Source: Mesaphorura yosii
Taxonomy: Eukaryota > Arthropoda > Collembola > Poduromorpha > Tullbergiidae
Assembly (NCBI GenBank): GCA_009869945.1
Contig: WIXG01000065.1
Coordinates: 124,001 to 188,000 of the forward strand
Direction: 5' to 3'
Length of the DNA: 64,000 nucleotides
Both the position numbers and the translations under genes were made by a program. This document shows positions 13,701 through 27,199 of this stretch, piece by piece (positions within the stretch are counted from its first letter, which is position 1; each line of letters starts with the position of its first letter). The notes beneath the pieces were generated by a model. That model did no database searches. It was given only the letters and a program-made list of their open reading frames with translations, and was not told the DNA's origin.

Positions 13701-16700
13701 CGAGCCAGGCGCAGACTTGTGAAAGTTGTAGCTCCCGAATGGAATGACGTTCCAGCGGTTCCAAGAAGTTGTCTCGCTTAATCATCACGTTGAAACGGTG
13801 CAGTGGTCAGGCACGTGGAGTGGATGATGAATTTGGATCGCGTACGCGTTACGCTGTCCTTGCCAACCTCACTTCTTTTTTCTTTGACACTTCTTTTTTC
13901 CTGACTCTGGAACGGCACTAGCAACAGCAACAGGCATGAGCCGTAAAACGCAACAGTGGCGGCCTTCGACCGTGAGCCTTGAGTCATAGTCTGTGAAATT
14001 ACGTTTTAAACTCTCTTGATTACTCACTCGGAAACTTAATTAAGTCATAATTCCACAAATTTCCACTCCAGAGTAAATATTTAGATGTGGACGTGAGCGC
14101 CTCGAACCATGAATGAAGCAGCGAGAACCATGTTTCCATTTTCTGTGCTATTCTGCGATGCTGCCTCCTTCATCTTCTCCTTCATTCATGGAGACGAGAC
14201 GAAAAGGCCATATTTACTTAATAATGCGGCGGAAGTGGGGCAGGATCACCTCGAAATCCAGTGCGCAGCGTCAGCGTTACATAATTCGGTGATTCACCTC
14301 CAGACAAGAAATCCAGTTGGTCTCGCTTTCATCCTTTTCTTTCTCTTTTCGCCTCCACTTGGCTAATTAGTGACAATGATGACGCACCAAGCATGAATTT
14401 TGAATGCTGTATTACGAAACACGTAAATCATTCGTGGGGACAGAATAATTTCTATTATTCAGCAAATTAGACGTCAACGTCTTTATGCAACGTGTCAACG
14501 AGTATTTACATGTAGAGGCAATAAAAGTCAAAAAAATGTAAACAAACAAGATTTCCAGATTTTCGTACTTTCTGAAATGAGGATAAATTGAGGAACGCCG
14601 TTGCAATTCGTAGCGTACGTTTCTCTAATGCTGTTGGCGTAGTTCAGTTATGTGGGATTGTGTTCTGACGAGCTGAGTGGAGCTTGGTGAGATTCTACCT
14701 GCGATTCATGAATCTTCATTTCACGGTCGTCATAACTGCTTACGTGACGTCCACACATTGGATCCACGTGTATGTCGTCTCTTTCTCGTTGGGGCCAATT
14801 TTCTCCACTTTGATCAGAGACCAGGAAAACAACGCAGTATAACAATCCGTCTGGGCAGGTGTACGTAGCAAGCAGTAGAAATGTTCCACGGAAAGTGAAA
14901 TATTTGAAATTCTGAAAGATTTGTGTGAGAATGAACAACTGGGATCTCTGCCGCTGCTGCTGTCGCTGTACTGAGTTTAAACAGCACAAATTAAATTGAC
15001 GGAGAATGGAACTGAAAGAAAAAAGCCCAGTCTCCTTTCTTAAGCATATCCCTGCGTGCTTGAATGCCAGAGTATGCCAGAGTTTGTGATCTTGTGTCCA
15101 TGTCGTGCCAGATGTGAAAATCAAGACTCCCATTGCTTTCGAAACTTGGCAAAATATTCTGAAGTATGGCACGCGATCGCGTTCTCACGTTTTGACGAGT
15201 GGGATGAAATCCCGACCAAGCTGTTGCTTCCCACTCGAAAGAGAACAGTTGTATAAATTATTCAGAATGAAAAGATGCTTGGCACGAAATGGCAAATGGC
15301 TTGGACTAGTGTGCCGTCCTTTAAAAGGTCATCTTGGACTTATTTGCAAAGTTTTGCAGGTGAATAACTCGAACTCGCTAAAAAGTTCATCCCGTCGGAT
15401 TATTAAACCACTCCAGGGTGCCTTCTTACGCGAAACATTTCTCAAATTCCTGGAACGGTAAATCGCAAAAGCACAGCGAGTCGAACAATTTAGGAAGCAA
15501 ACACAAAATAGAGGAACTTGAAGAGCTTTCAAGTTCAATTTACGTGTAACTCACAACAGACGGCAATAATAAACTCGAGAAGCGGAAAATTTCTCGATTC
15601 CTTCTGAGCACTCTCCACTCCAGCAGCGTCGGATCGAAATTACTCGAGCAGAAAAAGTGGCAGGCACGGGCACGAAGTGGGAAAGAAAGCTTAGAATTGT
15701 TTGATTGCATTTTGAACTTTGTGTTTCGTGCTGATGCAATTTGGGATTGTGTGCTCAACCTGCGCTATGTTCTTCATTCGCTGTGGAAGTTATTTGTACA
15801 ACATGTCAAGAGCTTGGCTTGGCAGACTCCGTACACAAAACACAATTGGCAATTGGCTCAAGTGCACGCGCACGCAGTGAACAGTGAATTTAGCGGGCTT
15901 TGGCGTATGAGGGATGAGGTGGATTAAATTTTCCTCAGCCTCGACTTTTGTATGGCAAATTCAGCAACAACCTTGAAACAGCAACAGCTAAGCCAAGTCA
16001 ATTTTCGGTTAAGAGGGATTTGCGCCTAGAAAATTACGTCCTACGCCTTTGCCTTTACCATTGACGTTCACTTGCCTGGCCAAAGTGAACATTTGCTTGG
16101 CTGATCAAATGCGAAACATGGCGAAAGTCGCACGCTCCACATTTTCGATTTTTTATATGCCACGTTTTCCGTTGCTGTTGCTATTATTATTCATACCTGA
16201 GGCTACATCTGCTTTGCTCTGCTGCACATTTTCAAGAACGACTACACTGCGATTGGATATGAATACTGATGCTACAAAAATATTTCCACAGCTTGATTGT
16301 TCTTTTTCTTGCATTTGCATTTATGAATTTTTGATTAGAAATTGAACAGATGATCAGAATCGGATCATGATCAACTTCAGATAGTTCTTCTCCTGGCTCC
16401 GTCCAACTTAACTTTCGTACCTCTGCGTGGGTTGTTTAGCTTCAATTTCAAAATGCAAATTGCGTACTTGGTCCCATTGACCTACATCGCCCATCGCCCG
16501 CGCTCGTAACGTAAAATGCGCGTTGCGCGTGATAAGATGCCAAAATGCCCAAAGTCGTGTCTTTTCGCAACTGATACTGCAACAGTTCGTAGATGTTAGC
16601 GTCAGTTAAGAGTCGGCTGACTATTCCCCATAAACATGCCCATTCGCTTTAATGGCCTATTTCATTTTACCTGCTATTTGTTTATGGGACCTCAGGCGTA

Positions 16701-19700
16701 TAATTACGCGTGAATGATAAGGATTGAAAGGGCACGCATAACGCAAGCAAGGAAATGCGCTTGAGTACTTGCGTCGAGGATTCTTACTTTCTCCGAAATG
16801 CGTTGGCGGAATGGCGCCTGCCTACACTTCCTCACTCCTCAGATCATTAAGAGTTTCAAGAACAATAGAATCTATTGCTCTAATTCTGCTGATTTTTGAC
16901 TTCTGACGTACAAACCCTGAAAGTTTTCTGTCCGAAGGAAATTTCCAGTCAAAACAGCATGGCAGACAAAATTGGCATGCATGCATGTTGGTGTTCGATA
17001 GCTGCTTTATGCTTTCCTGAATGTTCGTGAGGACGGACGACAAACGAGACTTTGAACTTGGAAAGAACTTAATTCATAGTGTCTCTCAATAAATCATGGT
17101 TGGTAGGGTTTCATCTTACCTTCATACAGAGTATTTCGAGTTTTCCACAAGTAGTCATAGGCATAGGTTCTTGTCTCTAGTCCGGGCTTAAAGCCTCCTC
17201 AGACTTGCGTTATCCAATCTGACAGGGTTAACGTTGTAAGCGTTAGCCTGCTTGGCATAAACTAAGGACTTTTCGATTCAGGGACGGGCCCATGCCAATG
17301 CAGTGCAAAAACTGGCACAGGACGCACTTTAAATTACGATCCTAAGTTATAGAAGAAAAATGCTGCGCACGAACTCCATTTTGGTACCGTAGTCGTATCA
17401 GCTTCAGCTTTGGCCCTACTTTGTACGCCACCGTTCAACGTTTAACCAGCCACGCTCGTTTTCTCGTACTGCTTCCATATTTTATCGTTTTGGGTGCCTG
17501 CACTCGCAAGGAGAAAGCTGAGAAAGGAATGCAAACCATCGAAGCAGTTAATGTTATTCATTGGACAAAATATAAAAAGGTGCCTTCGTGTTACTTAAAG
17601 GCAAGTTGCTAGTGCGCCAACGTGTCTGTCATGCCTGTTAGCCTGTTGTCGTTACTGTACTCTTACTCGCCCGTGCAGCAGTTAATGATGTGCTTGTAGC
17701 TGTAGCGGTAGCGGTAGGCAGACTACTACATTTAATGCGCCGCGTACTGCCAAGTATTTACAAAGAGAAAGAACGTGGGTCGAATTTCAATGGTTATGCT
17801 TTACATAATTGCATTTTGTCCATCATGACTGGGGTTGGTAAAACCAAAGGCAGGAACATTGCAAAATCTGTTCTCTGTTCTTCGTCCGCGTACGCGAATG
17901 GAGCCGTACTTGGCACAAAGCTCACGTCTTCCTTTCTTTACGTGCCTGTTGTACCTTGCTTGGCTGGCCGCTAACAAGCACTGACTGCAGCAATCAATTC
18001 AAGTCTTCTCCTAAATTAGCATACATTAAATTGTCTGATTAGATTCTCGTTTAGAGTGTGGCAGCTCCGGGATTCGAATCCTTCAAAGCTACTTGTACGA
18101 TTTTCATGTGGTTAACAATAATACAAGTCAGAAAAGTGTCTGGGAACAATTTACTTGCAACAATTTGTCTTGAGAGAAATGTTCCGGCAAATTGTTTCCG
18201 GACAAAATCTTACAGGTGAATTGTTGCAAAGAATTTCCAGTGAAATTATTCCACTGGAGATTGGTGAGAGAATAAACACCTGTCTGGCCATCGACATCGC
18301 CTGCTTTATTTTTCTCTCCTTCGCCTTTATGAAATATAAGCTTTATCTCTTCCTTTGAATTGAAATTGAATTGAGGCCAGTCAAGGCATGAAGCTTGCAA
18401 CTTCGGCATCTCATTTGATCATTCACTCAGACTCACTCAGACATTAGACTTCGATCGCTTCTGAGAAAATGAAAGCCCCTTTCTTTCATTTCATGGGACA
18501 GAAAGCAACATTGGACATTGGAAGGTAATTTGTGGATTGGCTGAGAAAAAATTTAAACAGTACTTAAGGGAATCGAATCGCTTGACTTCCCAGTCATAGC
18601 GACACAGCACCAAACACCAAAACCAATTTTAAGCTAAGTTGAAGATGAAGGTGATTGAAAGTGAATTTAGTGGATTCGGCTTGACTTTGACTTTGGCCCG
18701 ACTTGGCTTCAAGGCCAGGAGCACTGGTTTTGTCCTCAGCACTCATGCCTGTGAAGGAATGCTGAATAAAATGAGATTCATGCATGCACGCATCGACTTC
18801 GACGCATCCATGCACAAAGAAATTATTGTATGGGCCTTGGTTGATTCCACACATGCGAGAAGACTCGATGGTTGAAATATAAATTGTTTTTCTTTTCGCT
18901 TGAGAGATTCGATCTTTTTCCTAGCAGTACTTTCTTCTGTCTTGGTTATTCGTGTACAAACACAGAGAGAGATCGAAATTATGATAAAAGACTTTGTATA
19001 TTTCGATTTTCAATTTGAGAAACATGAGCCAGCACAGTGCAGAGAAACAAATAATTTAATATTACAAAGTACGGTCGTATCGTAGAATTGAATTGAATGG
19101 ATAGCGGATCATCCAATGGTGAAAGTGAATAGCGAAAGTGTTTTAACTCCTGTCATGCATGGCTAGACTGGACAGTTTCCTTTCTACGTATTTCGTTTTC
19201 CCATTCAAAGTTTCCTTTTATTTACACAGTAGAATGCAAGAGAGGATTATTGTAATTCTTCTGGTCTGGTTCTTGTGCCTTACCTTGCTTATTTTTGGAC
19301 ACATTGTCTCAATTGGCAATTATGGCTGGCATTTAAGAGGAAGCGCTACTTTATGACGCTTTCTCCGTTGCTGCTCGCTTTTCGAGCGGCAATGCGACTG
19401 GGCTGCGGGGGCTTAAAAAGAAACGATGAGCTGGATTAATGTCTTGTAAAGAGAAAGTGATTCTTATTTCAGTGCTTAGACTTTGGACAGCAGTCCTTTT
19501 GTAAGCAAGAAGCAAAGCATAGGACAGCACAATGGAGAATTATGTCTTGTCTCTTGTGCTGTATTTATTAAGCCTCTTCCGTCAGTGATTGAAATGTAAA
19601 CAATCCTGGGTTTACCTACCTCTTAAGCTTAAGCGTCTTAAACTTGAAGCAGCAGGCAGGACATTCATGCTTTAATGTCATAAATAGGCAGGCTTTCAGT

Positions 19701-22071
19701 CTGAAGCTAGCAGTAAGGCTTAAATGATGGAAATGGAAGAATTAAGGAAGACAAGAACGAAGGGAAGTTTCACTTTCAAGAGACAGCAAGAGTATTAAAG
19801 TATCCCTTTCGTGCACAATTTATGACGTAAGCGGCTGAAGGTAGTACTTCTGGTCTAATCTAGAGTCCAGACTCTGACTTCTGGATACGCCCAGCTTTCA
19901 AGGTCTGCAAGTCGCTCAGCAACATCAAGCACAAGAAATTTTCCATCTTTGTGCTAGATGAGTAACTCATCCATGAATCCAAATAACTCCGCCCTAGTAA
20001 CTCAACAAGCAAGCAGATGCGAGTTGCGAATTTACGACGTGTTTGGGGCGTTGGGAATAAGAAAGCACATCGAAAAATATTACAGCACAGCAAGTAATAG
20101 TTTAGCAACGCAACAACGATGATAACGCGTGGGTCTGGCCCCATAAAAATAAGTCATTTTCGCATTACTGCGCTCGTCTTGAGAATTTTCTGGCGCAGAC
20201 TTGCAGACTCTTTACTTGTTTGTACATACGGCTTCGCATTACCAGGTTGTCCGTTTTGCTGCATCAGAATTATGCGAGATTTTAGTGAAACGTGTCAGCA
20301 TGTGAGTTCGAACATCGAAATAAATGTACGTCACGGTCACGAATACGTAATATTTTATTGCATCACACCACATGTTGAGGACGAGGAGACGAGACAGACA
20401 TGACTCGGAGTTTTACGTCATGTGATCATTCATGCTACTTCTACACAGTTCGTAGTTCAAGTTTAATGGGTTACCTGTTTCTCCGTTTAAGAGTTTTTTT
20501 TTCAAAGAGTGCGATTCTAATTGCAGCTGATTTCGACTCCGATCCTGACACGGATTCTGGACCAGATGAACCGAGGTCGACACCGAGGCTGGAAGCGAAA
20601 TCTTGCTGTTGGTGCTGGACGAGGAAAAATGCCCAGGTCGTACTTTTCACGTGCCGAGGTCAAAAAACCAAGATCCAAATGTACACGACTTCCGACTTCA
20701 TAACCAAATTGAACAAAGATCTCTCTCTCTCTCTCTCTCTCAGCTCATCTTTTTGTTTTTGCCATCGGGGTCAAGGAATTCTGGATCAGCCGCTCATAAA
20801 AAGCGAGGGTTGAGCGACAGAGACGGAAAAATTCTTTATTTGTGCTATGAATTTAGACTTCATTTTTCTCTTCAGTACTTTTAAGGCTTGGACTGGGTTG
20901 ATTGGACGCATTTTGTTCCAGTGTCAAATAATCAGGCCAGGAGGATGCTGTGCTGATTGATTGGGTTGTTGATGTCGGCAGATTGTTATTAGTATTAGGT
21001 TTAAGAAACAGAAAGAAGCCGAGGAATTTTATTGCCGTCCCTGTCATTGTTAATTATTAGTGTTTTTCAACCTCTCCTCGTGCTGTCGGTGCTGTACTAA
21101 TTTGATATCGACAAAAGCTACTCAGCTCCAGAAGCAAAGGACATGGCTGGCAATTATGTGTCCTAACTGACGACAGCGACTGACTAGTCTTTTTAGGGTC
21201 TGCCTCGACTCCTCTGCATGACAAGCAAAAACCGGCGACAACTCAACATCACATCGAACAGCAAACCTCTCTTCTCCGCCAAACTTAACGACCGTCGATA
21301 ATGTGATGCTTTGGTAGTTGGCACATTTTAAGTTCAGAGTTGAAGACGAATCAGCCAAGCAGAATGTGTTCGCATATGTGAAACCTGGATATTCAGACTT
21401 TTCAGAATTGCATTCACTTCGTATAGCATCGGTAGTAGCTCCAGACGCCAGACTCGCAAATCTCATAGGTTCGTTTGTTGTAGTTAGTTGGGTTTTTCAC
21501 TTCTTTGTCACTAGTCTCTCAAATCTAAGATAAAGTGGAATTTGAATTTTCACAGTGTTCATAATTCGTCTATCAATCAACTTTTGGAACAGCGACAAAG
21601 CTGGAGACATTTGGGATCCTTGGAACAAGCTGGGATTGGGATACAAGCTTGCACGCTGCCTAATTTTAGGCTCGTCAACTTAGAACAATATAATCTGGAA
21701 GGTAATGCTTTTGTACCCTCCCTTTTGTTCATATGAATCATTATTCTTGCCTTAAGTCCAAGACCAGACAATGGACAAAGTCAGCGCCCAATTCACGATC
21801 CTATTAGCGATTTCGCTCAAATATTATGACAAGTATATGAATCACACACCGTAGAATAGTAACGAAAATTTATTAAACCCTTTCGTCGTGATTCTGCGTA
21901 CCAATAAGCCATTATTGAGAAAATTATGTTTATGCAATCATGTATCATTACTCAGCAAAATCATGCCATAAAATTCCCTTGTACTATAAATTATTATATC
22001 CAGTAAATCCTTCTTAATTTTGATTTGCATTCTCTTTGGAATTGCTCAGGTTTCACACATCTGAATTCGAA
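10777..22071. other. Large desert with few weak coding hints
   Basis: About 11 kb without a supported gene. Frames such as the minus-strand 174-codon one at 14648-15172 and the plus-strand 168-codon one at 10682-11188 (antisense to copy A exon 1) have no family motif. A (CT)n microsatellite sits at about 20719-20742. Between 20520 and 21710 several open stretches are bounded by plausible splice sites (acceptor before 20525; acceptor before 21557 and donor GTAATG near 21703), but they do not chain into a recognisable protein. Confidence 0.5.
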
Positions 22072-24649
22072 ATGAAGAGAATGGGTGAATCGAAAAATGG
22101 CGGAGGTTCAACGAACGGGGATCCAAGCCCAGCGTCTGTTTCAAAATCCAAGAAATTCAAAACAGCTGGCACTAACAGAGAAAATCCGTTACAAAATGGA
22201 ATACTAATGCATGACACATCTGCTCGAGATGCCCAGAGTCGTAATGCAGATATTGAGAACGAGTATACGCCGTCTGACAACGAAGATCTGACGGTACTTG
22301 ACCAGTCATTAAATGGACATCATCAGCCATCGTCATCACAGACAGCCGGGATTAATCGTGCACTTATAAACAATCTCAGAGACCACAATCCATACCAGAA
22401 AGAGGATAAGGGAAAGGGCGACAAATCAACACAGCAAGAAAGTTTGTACGAAAAGTTGGATAGACTTCTGCTCAAGGAAAAAGATCCATTTAGCAAAGAA
22501 TGTGACAATTTTTTTGAGAGCCTTTGCCTACCACTCCAGCGACCCAATACAGAGGCGAACTTGTGCCGAGACGCGATTCGTCTATGTGTTTCCGCTAAGA
22601 TCTACCTGACTCAAGCTTGCAATTTGATTGTTTCTGTCCGCGACGTCCAGATGTATATCGCCTGCAACCCGGACATAATACAGAATTTAGAGAAAATTCT
22701 TATCCGGACTGGGTATCTTGAGGAGGCTTCTACAAGCGCGGCGAATCCCTCAACGAGCGAACAAGCCATCGCCAAGGAACGCGAAGTCGATGCAGAATCA
22801 ATTATCGAAGTTATTAACGAAGATGGTAATGAAAGCCAGAATAACATCTTGGTGCCCGCCCAGAACGAAGAGACTGCAGGGGCGTCAGGCGAAGACGATG
22901 GAAGTCAACGTTTGGATAACACACTGGAATCAGTATTAGCGGACCGCACCGGCTATGGCCATGAGTCACATGATTTTTCAGGCAATTTCAATAGTGAACC
23001 GAGCGGATTTCCAGAGACGCCAGATGAAACAATGAACGAATCAACAAATCGCACAACAGAAGCGACCGAGGACTTGGTCGACTTAATGCGTGCGTCTTCA
23101 CTTGAGGAGAACGAAACCCTCCGTGATGAGTCTGAAACCGTAAGCAATCATGAAAACATGGAAGTCGAGTTTCAAGAAGATCACGTCGTAACATCAACAC
23201 CTCTAAGAATTGAGCGAATGGGTCCGTCTGCTGGAACCAGACAGGCTGCTAGCAATGATCCACTCCACACCCGCTTTGATCTACTCTCATTGATAAAGGG
23301 TACTCCAACCCATATCTTCAAGCACCGAGCAATTTCGAAAGCTGGTGCGTGTTGTAAATTTGTAGATACAAATTTTAAAGAGTTGGCGGCACCTAAACTT
23401 TAATTACTTTAACTCCTAGCACAACGACGACACTTATTTGAAAACGGTGCAACACTTGAGGACGCCACAGTCGATGCTGATCATTCTCTTTTGCCCCTGA
23501 GCTTGAACACGAACAATTTGGAACAATTTCAGCCATGTGACGTGCTCGACTTCCTCCATTGTTTCTTCAGAGGCCAAATTGAAGAGCCAGAGGACATTAC
23601 TGCCGTGCTGGTCCACATCAGGAGTCTTCCAATGACATCAGTGACTAATGGTCACATATCGTTGCCATTTGAAGAGATAAATGCTAACGGCATCCTTTGT
23701 TTCGAAAACATCGGAATTGATTTACTCCCGCCCTCAGAATTGTTCAGACCGACCTGTAGTCGGAACAACAGTGGTCGCACCATAATGGAGCGGACCAAGG
23801 AACATAACAAGAAGGAGAGCCGGCAGCGAAGGATGCAACTATTCGTGGATAGAGTTAAACCGATGCTCCAACAATGTTACATCAAGTCAGCCGTGAGTAC
23901 TACATCCTTATAATTTCATATATCTACTTCCTTAGCATATTTTTATTATGATTCCGTATTTCTGACAGATTTATGAATGCAGTGCCGCTTCACTCAGAAA
24001 TGTAGCATTTTTTCAAGATAAAATGCAAAATATCTTGAAAGGAGGGCAGATAAGGTTTGACTTCGAGCAATACCAAAAAGATATGTTAAATATTGCAAAT
24101 TCTGTTGACTCGGAGGAGAAGGAAACCGAATCTCAAGAATCAGGGTACGGGTCCCAGACGCAATCACAACTTTCACAGCACCAAGAGTTACTAGAAGGCG
24201 GTTGGTTCACATTTGAACAACTTATTCCTGGAAAGGATAAATTGCCAACCAGGCAAGAAATAGCAAGAAATTTCTGTGCGCTGACAAAACTGGTAAGCGA
24301 TAAGTGCCTTGACTTTAAATTCAACACGATGGACACAATGCCTGAAGAACCAGGGCCAAGGCCGTCAACAAGCAAGAACATAACGCCACATTCAAAAGCC
24401 AGATACCTCAACCTAGGAAGTATCGATGTTGCTGAGGCACACTTCAAAGCTTTAGAAAAACTGCCACGAACTGCAGACAGACAGGGAGATATCCTTTTTC
24501 CAGGAACTACGGCTGGTCGAGATGATGATTCCGAAGCCGAAGAAGAGGAATTTGTCGATGTTGAACCAGTTCAATACACCGGTGAACTTTTTTCCAAAAG
24601 AAGTCGACAAAGTAAAAAGAATGAGAAGAAGCCTGAAGGTGACCAATGA
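22072..24649 (+). CDS. Kleisin-like protein, possibly condensin-2 subunit H2
   Basis: Exons 22072-23344, 23420-23892 and 23969-24649 join in phase (introns 75 and 76 nt) to 808 residues. The start is the first ATG in frame; the frame is open farther upstream through a possible acceptor at 22048, so a 5' exon may exist. Residues about 124-220 form a helical block (YEKLDRLLLKEK, then a Cys-rich DAIRLCVSAKIYLTQACN) comparable to the N-terminal kleisin region of NCAPH2. Residues 583-625 include FQDKMQNIL and IRFDFEQYQKDML, resembling the NCAPH2 motif preceding its C-terminal domain. Residues about 663-700 (FEQLIPGK, EIARNFCALTKLV) resemble the C-terminal winged helix that binds an SMC head. The middle is acidic and disordered. 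Condensin II compacts chromosomes in the nucleus. The protein is longer than human NCAPH2 (about 600 aa) and divergent; the call is tentative. Confidence 0.5.
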
Positions 24650-25822
24650 ATGCCTTTTTTGCGACTTCAGCATTTTTAGCTACAGTTAACTTCTTTGAAT
24701 ATGTTAAAACTAAATTAAAATAATTCAGACCATCAAGCCGTCCTTGTAAAACGTTGGATTTTTTAGCACCAGTACTCCTTTCCAATTGCTTGCTCTGATT
24801 TCATGCATTCATGCATTGCGTCATTGCGTGAGTGGACAAGGATTCATGCTTCTAGTTATAATAATGAAATAAGTTCGTCATTTATTATTATCTTCTAGTT
24901 TAAGTACTATGCAAGAAACATTTGATCTCGCGGCTATATAGAGGAATCTTATTGAGTTGCTTTACAGGTTTTACTATTATTTTATTGTTTTAGAATGTAA
25001 GATAAGTTCAGTTTTAATTAACTTACTTTCTTTGAACCCACTAGTTTCATAAATATGACGCGTCTTTAGTTTCGCTAATAATTTTTGTGTCGTGTCTGTT
25101 TGTTGCGAATTTTTTCGAGTTTTCGCCGTGCAGGTTCGGTTCGGTTCAACGTTCAAGCTTCCAGTACCAAGTTCCAAAGTTCCAAGGCCGCTCACCAACC
25201 ACTCGCTTCAGGACATTATTGAAGTACATGCGCGATAGGCGTACGTGATCTGGCGTATAATTTTTGCATTTACATAATTGCGTTAGTGTTCGTTTGAAGA
25301 AGGAAAACAGAAGTGGTTGCGCTAAATTTCCGTTTCTTTCTCCACTATTTTTATGCGATTTCCAAAGAATTTTATTATGAATTCTGCTATTCTGCATTGA
25401 TTATCATAATATTAAGGCAAGACGCTGCGCTGTAGATGTGTGGGAATGTGCTTGACACTTGTTTGTCCATGCATGGCCGGAAACCGGACCTTGAACTTGA
25501 ACAGTATGTACTTAACATTCAAGTCCAAGTGCCACTCCGACGACGACGAGCGACGACAGTTCACCGAAAGCTTCATTCACAATTTTCCACAGAAATGCCT
25601 TTGCAAGGGTGAAATATTATTGCATTACGAATGGAAAGTTTTCTTTCCATAAACACTTGAGAATTACCAAAATGTCAGCATTAAGTGCTTTGCAATTTCA
25701 GCAGCGCGCATCAGAACAAGAAGGAATAGTAGTCGGAAGTGAGCACGCCAGCGGCATTCCTGGGGTACATGAACAATCGCCTGCAAAATTCCTTTTATTT
25801 CCTCACAAAAACTGTGTCCATG
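24650..25822. other. Intergenic between convergent genes
   Basis: This holds the 3' flank of the kleisin-like gene and of the minus-strand GST. AT-rich; no coding motif. The plus-strand TTTATT at about 25796-25801 reads AATAAA on the minus strand, a likely poly(A) signal for the GST. Confidence 0.5.
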
Positions 25823-26592
25823 TTAAATCATTGTCTTTGGCCTAGTTTCGAGATATTTCTTAATGTTGGGCACAGCAAACACCGCATCCCGCAACTGCTT
25901 CAATGCCGGATACTTTTCAGTAAACTCCTTCCCCACCAGCCAGTCTTCCCATATCTCAATCCAGTTCGCGACGAAGAGATCAGCCCAGGAGAGTTTCTCG
26001 CCGCAGATGAATGGTCCCTTTGTCTCATTGATCAGCTCGTTCAGTATGGCGTAATACTTGGGTGCTGCCACCGTCCTGAACTCGTCCTTCACTGCCTCCT
26101 TTGATTCTTCGGGCGCAAGAATGATTTTACGGAATTCTGAAAGTTGACACCACGGATTCTAGAAATTGCATACTTCTCGAAAACGTAGATGTGTGGCAAA
26201 ATAAATTAAAATTCACTCACCGAGCCTGCACTCCGTCAAAAAGTCCACAACTTCGTCACATTTCGCGACCAGAAGCTCATCATTTGGGACGAGGCCGAAT
26301 TTGCTTCCCAAATAACGCCCGATTGATGATGATTGAGTCATTAGGCGTCCATCGACGGACAAAATCGGCAGTTGACCAAATCCAAATTCTGAAATTAGAA
26401 CGAATCATTCGCCATCATGTCTAAAATTCAAATTGCAAACTCAACCAACTTACTCCTCGTCTTCTTGACCTCGTTCCATTGGTCCCTGGGAATTCTTTCG
26501 TCTTCGAAAGGCACGCCAGCAGCAACAAAAAGCAGCCGCAGTGGTTCACCAACAGCTTTAAAGTTGAAGTATGTAAGTTTGTATTGCGACAT
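25823..26592 (-). CDS. Glutathione S-transferase, sigma class (copy 1)
   Basis: Minus-strand exons 26592-26454, 26388-26221 and 26136-25823 (introns 65 and 84 nt) give 206 residues. The N-terminus MSQYKLTYF carries the sigma-class catalytic Tyr8, which activates glutathione thiol. GFGQLPILSVDG supplies the cis-Pro of the thioredoxin-like domain, and MTQSSSIGRYLG is the glutathione-binding segment. The all-helical C-terminal domain includes FICGEKLSWADLFVANW, the typical N-cap and hydrophobic staple region. Length matches sigma GSTs and haematopoietic prostaglandin D synthase relatives. Cytosolic detoxification of lipid peroxidation products is the usual arthropod role. It lies 608 nt downstream of, and in tandem with, copy 2. 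Confidence 0.93.
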
Positions 26593-27199
26593 TTTCAGGT
26601 GGCAGAATTTGATTCAATTAGTTCGGAAGAATTCGCGAGTACGTGAGTTTGCTGCAACAGCTGACACTCGACTGGTCTGGCGAAGCAAGTGCCAAATTAA
26701 GACTAGCAACATGAGATAGTCTGTCTCTGTGGTATATTACAGCCGTGGGACTATTATTAATGTTTGTACAGTTTGTAGCATGTGTAGAAAAAAGTGGTTC
26801 ATGGCCAAGGACGAAAGAGCAAAGCCATATATGCCATATGCATAATTCATCGTCATTTAATGGAACTTATTTTCAGCACTGATGGCCATAATGAACTGTC
26901 GGCGATGCAAGGACGCTGCTTGGAGTCTGGCCTTAATTGTAGCCATGCATGTAATCTAGTCTAATTAAGTCGTGGTACAGAATTACTGGACGTGGTCTCA
27001 GTGAATGAAGTAATTGCAAAACTTTGAACTTTGGACCGACTCTGACTTTTCGGCCTGCAACGATTACGCGATAATTCTTGTTCAACGTGCTCTACATAGA
27101 TAACACTAGGATTACATGACAGGGATATGATTAGTAGGAAAGACCAAAGGTCCTTGAGAATATAAAGTTGGTTTAATTACTTTCGTGCAAAGAGGCTGA

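Noticed and set aside
14648-15172. Minus-strand 174-codon open frame
   Set aside because: Long by chance in AT-moderate DNA; no splice context, no domain, mixed composition.
18060-18090. GGGATTCGAATCC resembling a tRNA B box
   Set aside because: No A box at the right distance upstream and no cloverleaf pairing.
21122-21466. Minus-strand 114-codon frame
   Set aside because: No recognisable domain and overlaps an equally plausible plus-strand stretch; neither supported.
22036-22071. Upstream extension of the kleisin-like gene frame
   Set aside because: No ATG; the frame crosses a likely splice acceptor at 22048, so the ATG at 22072 was used.
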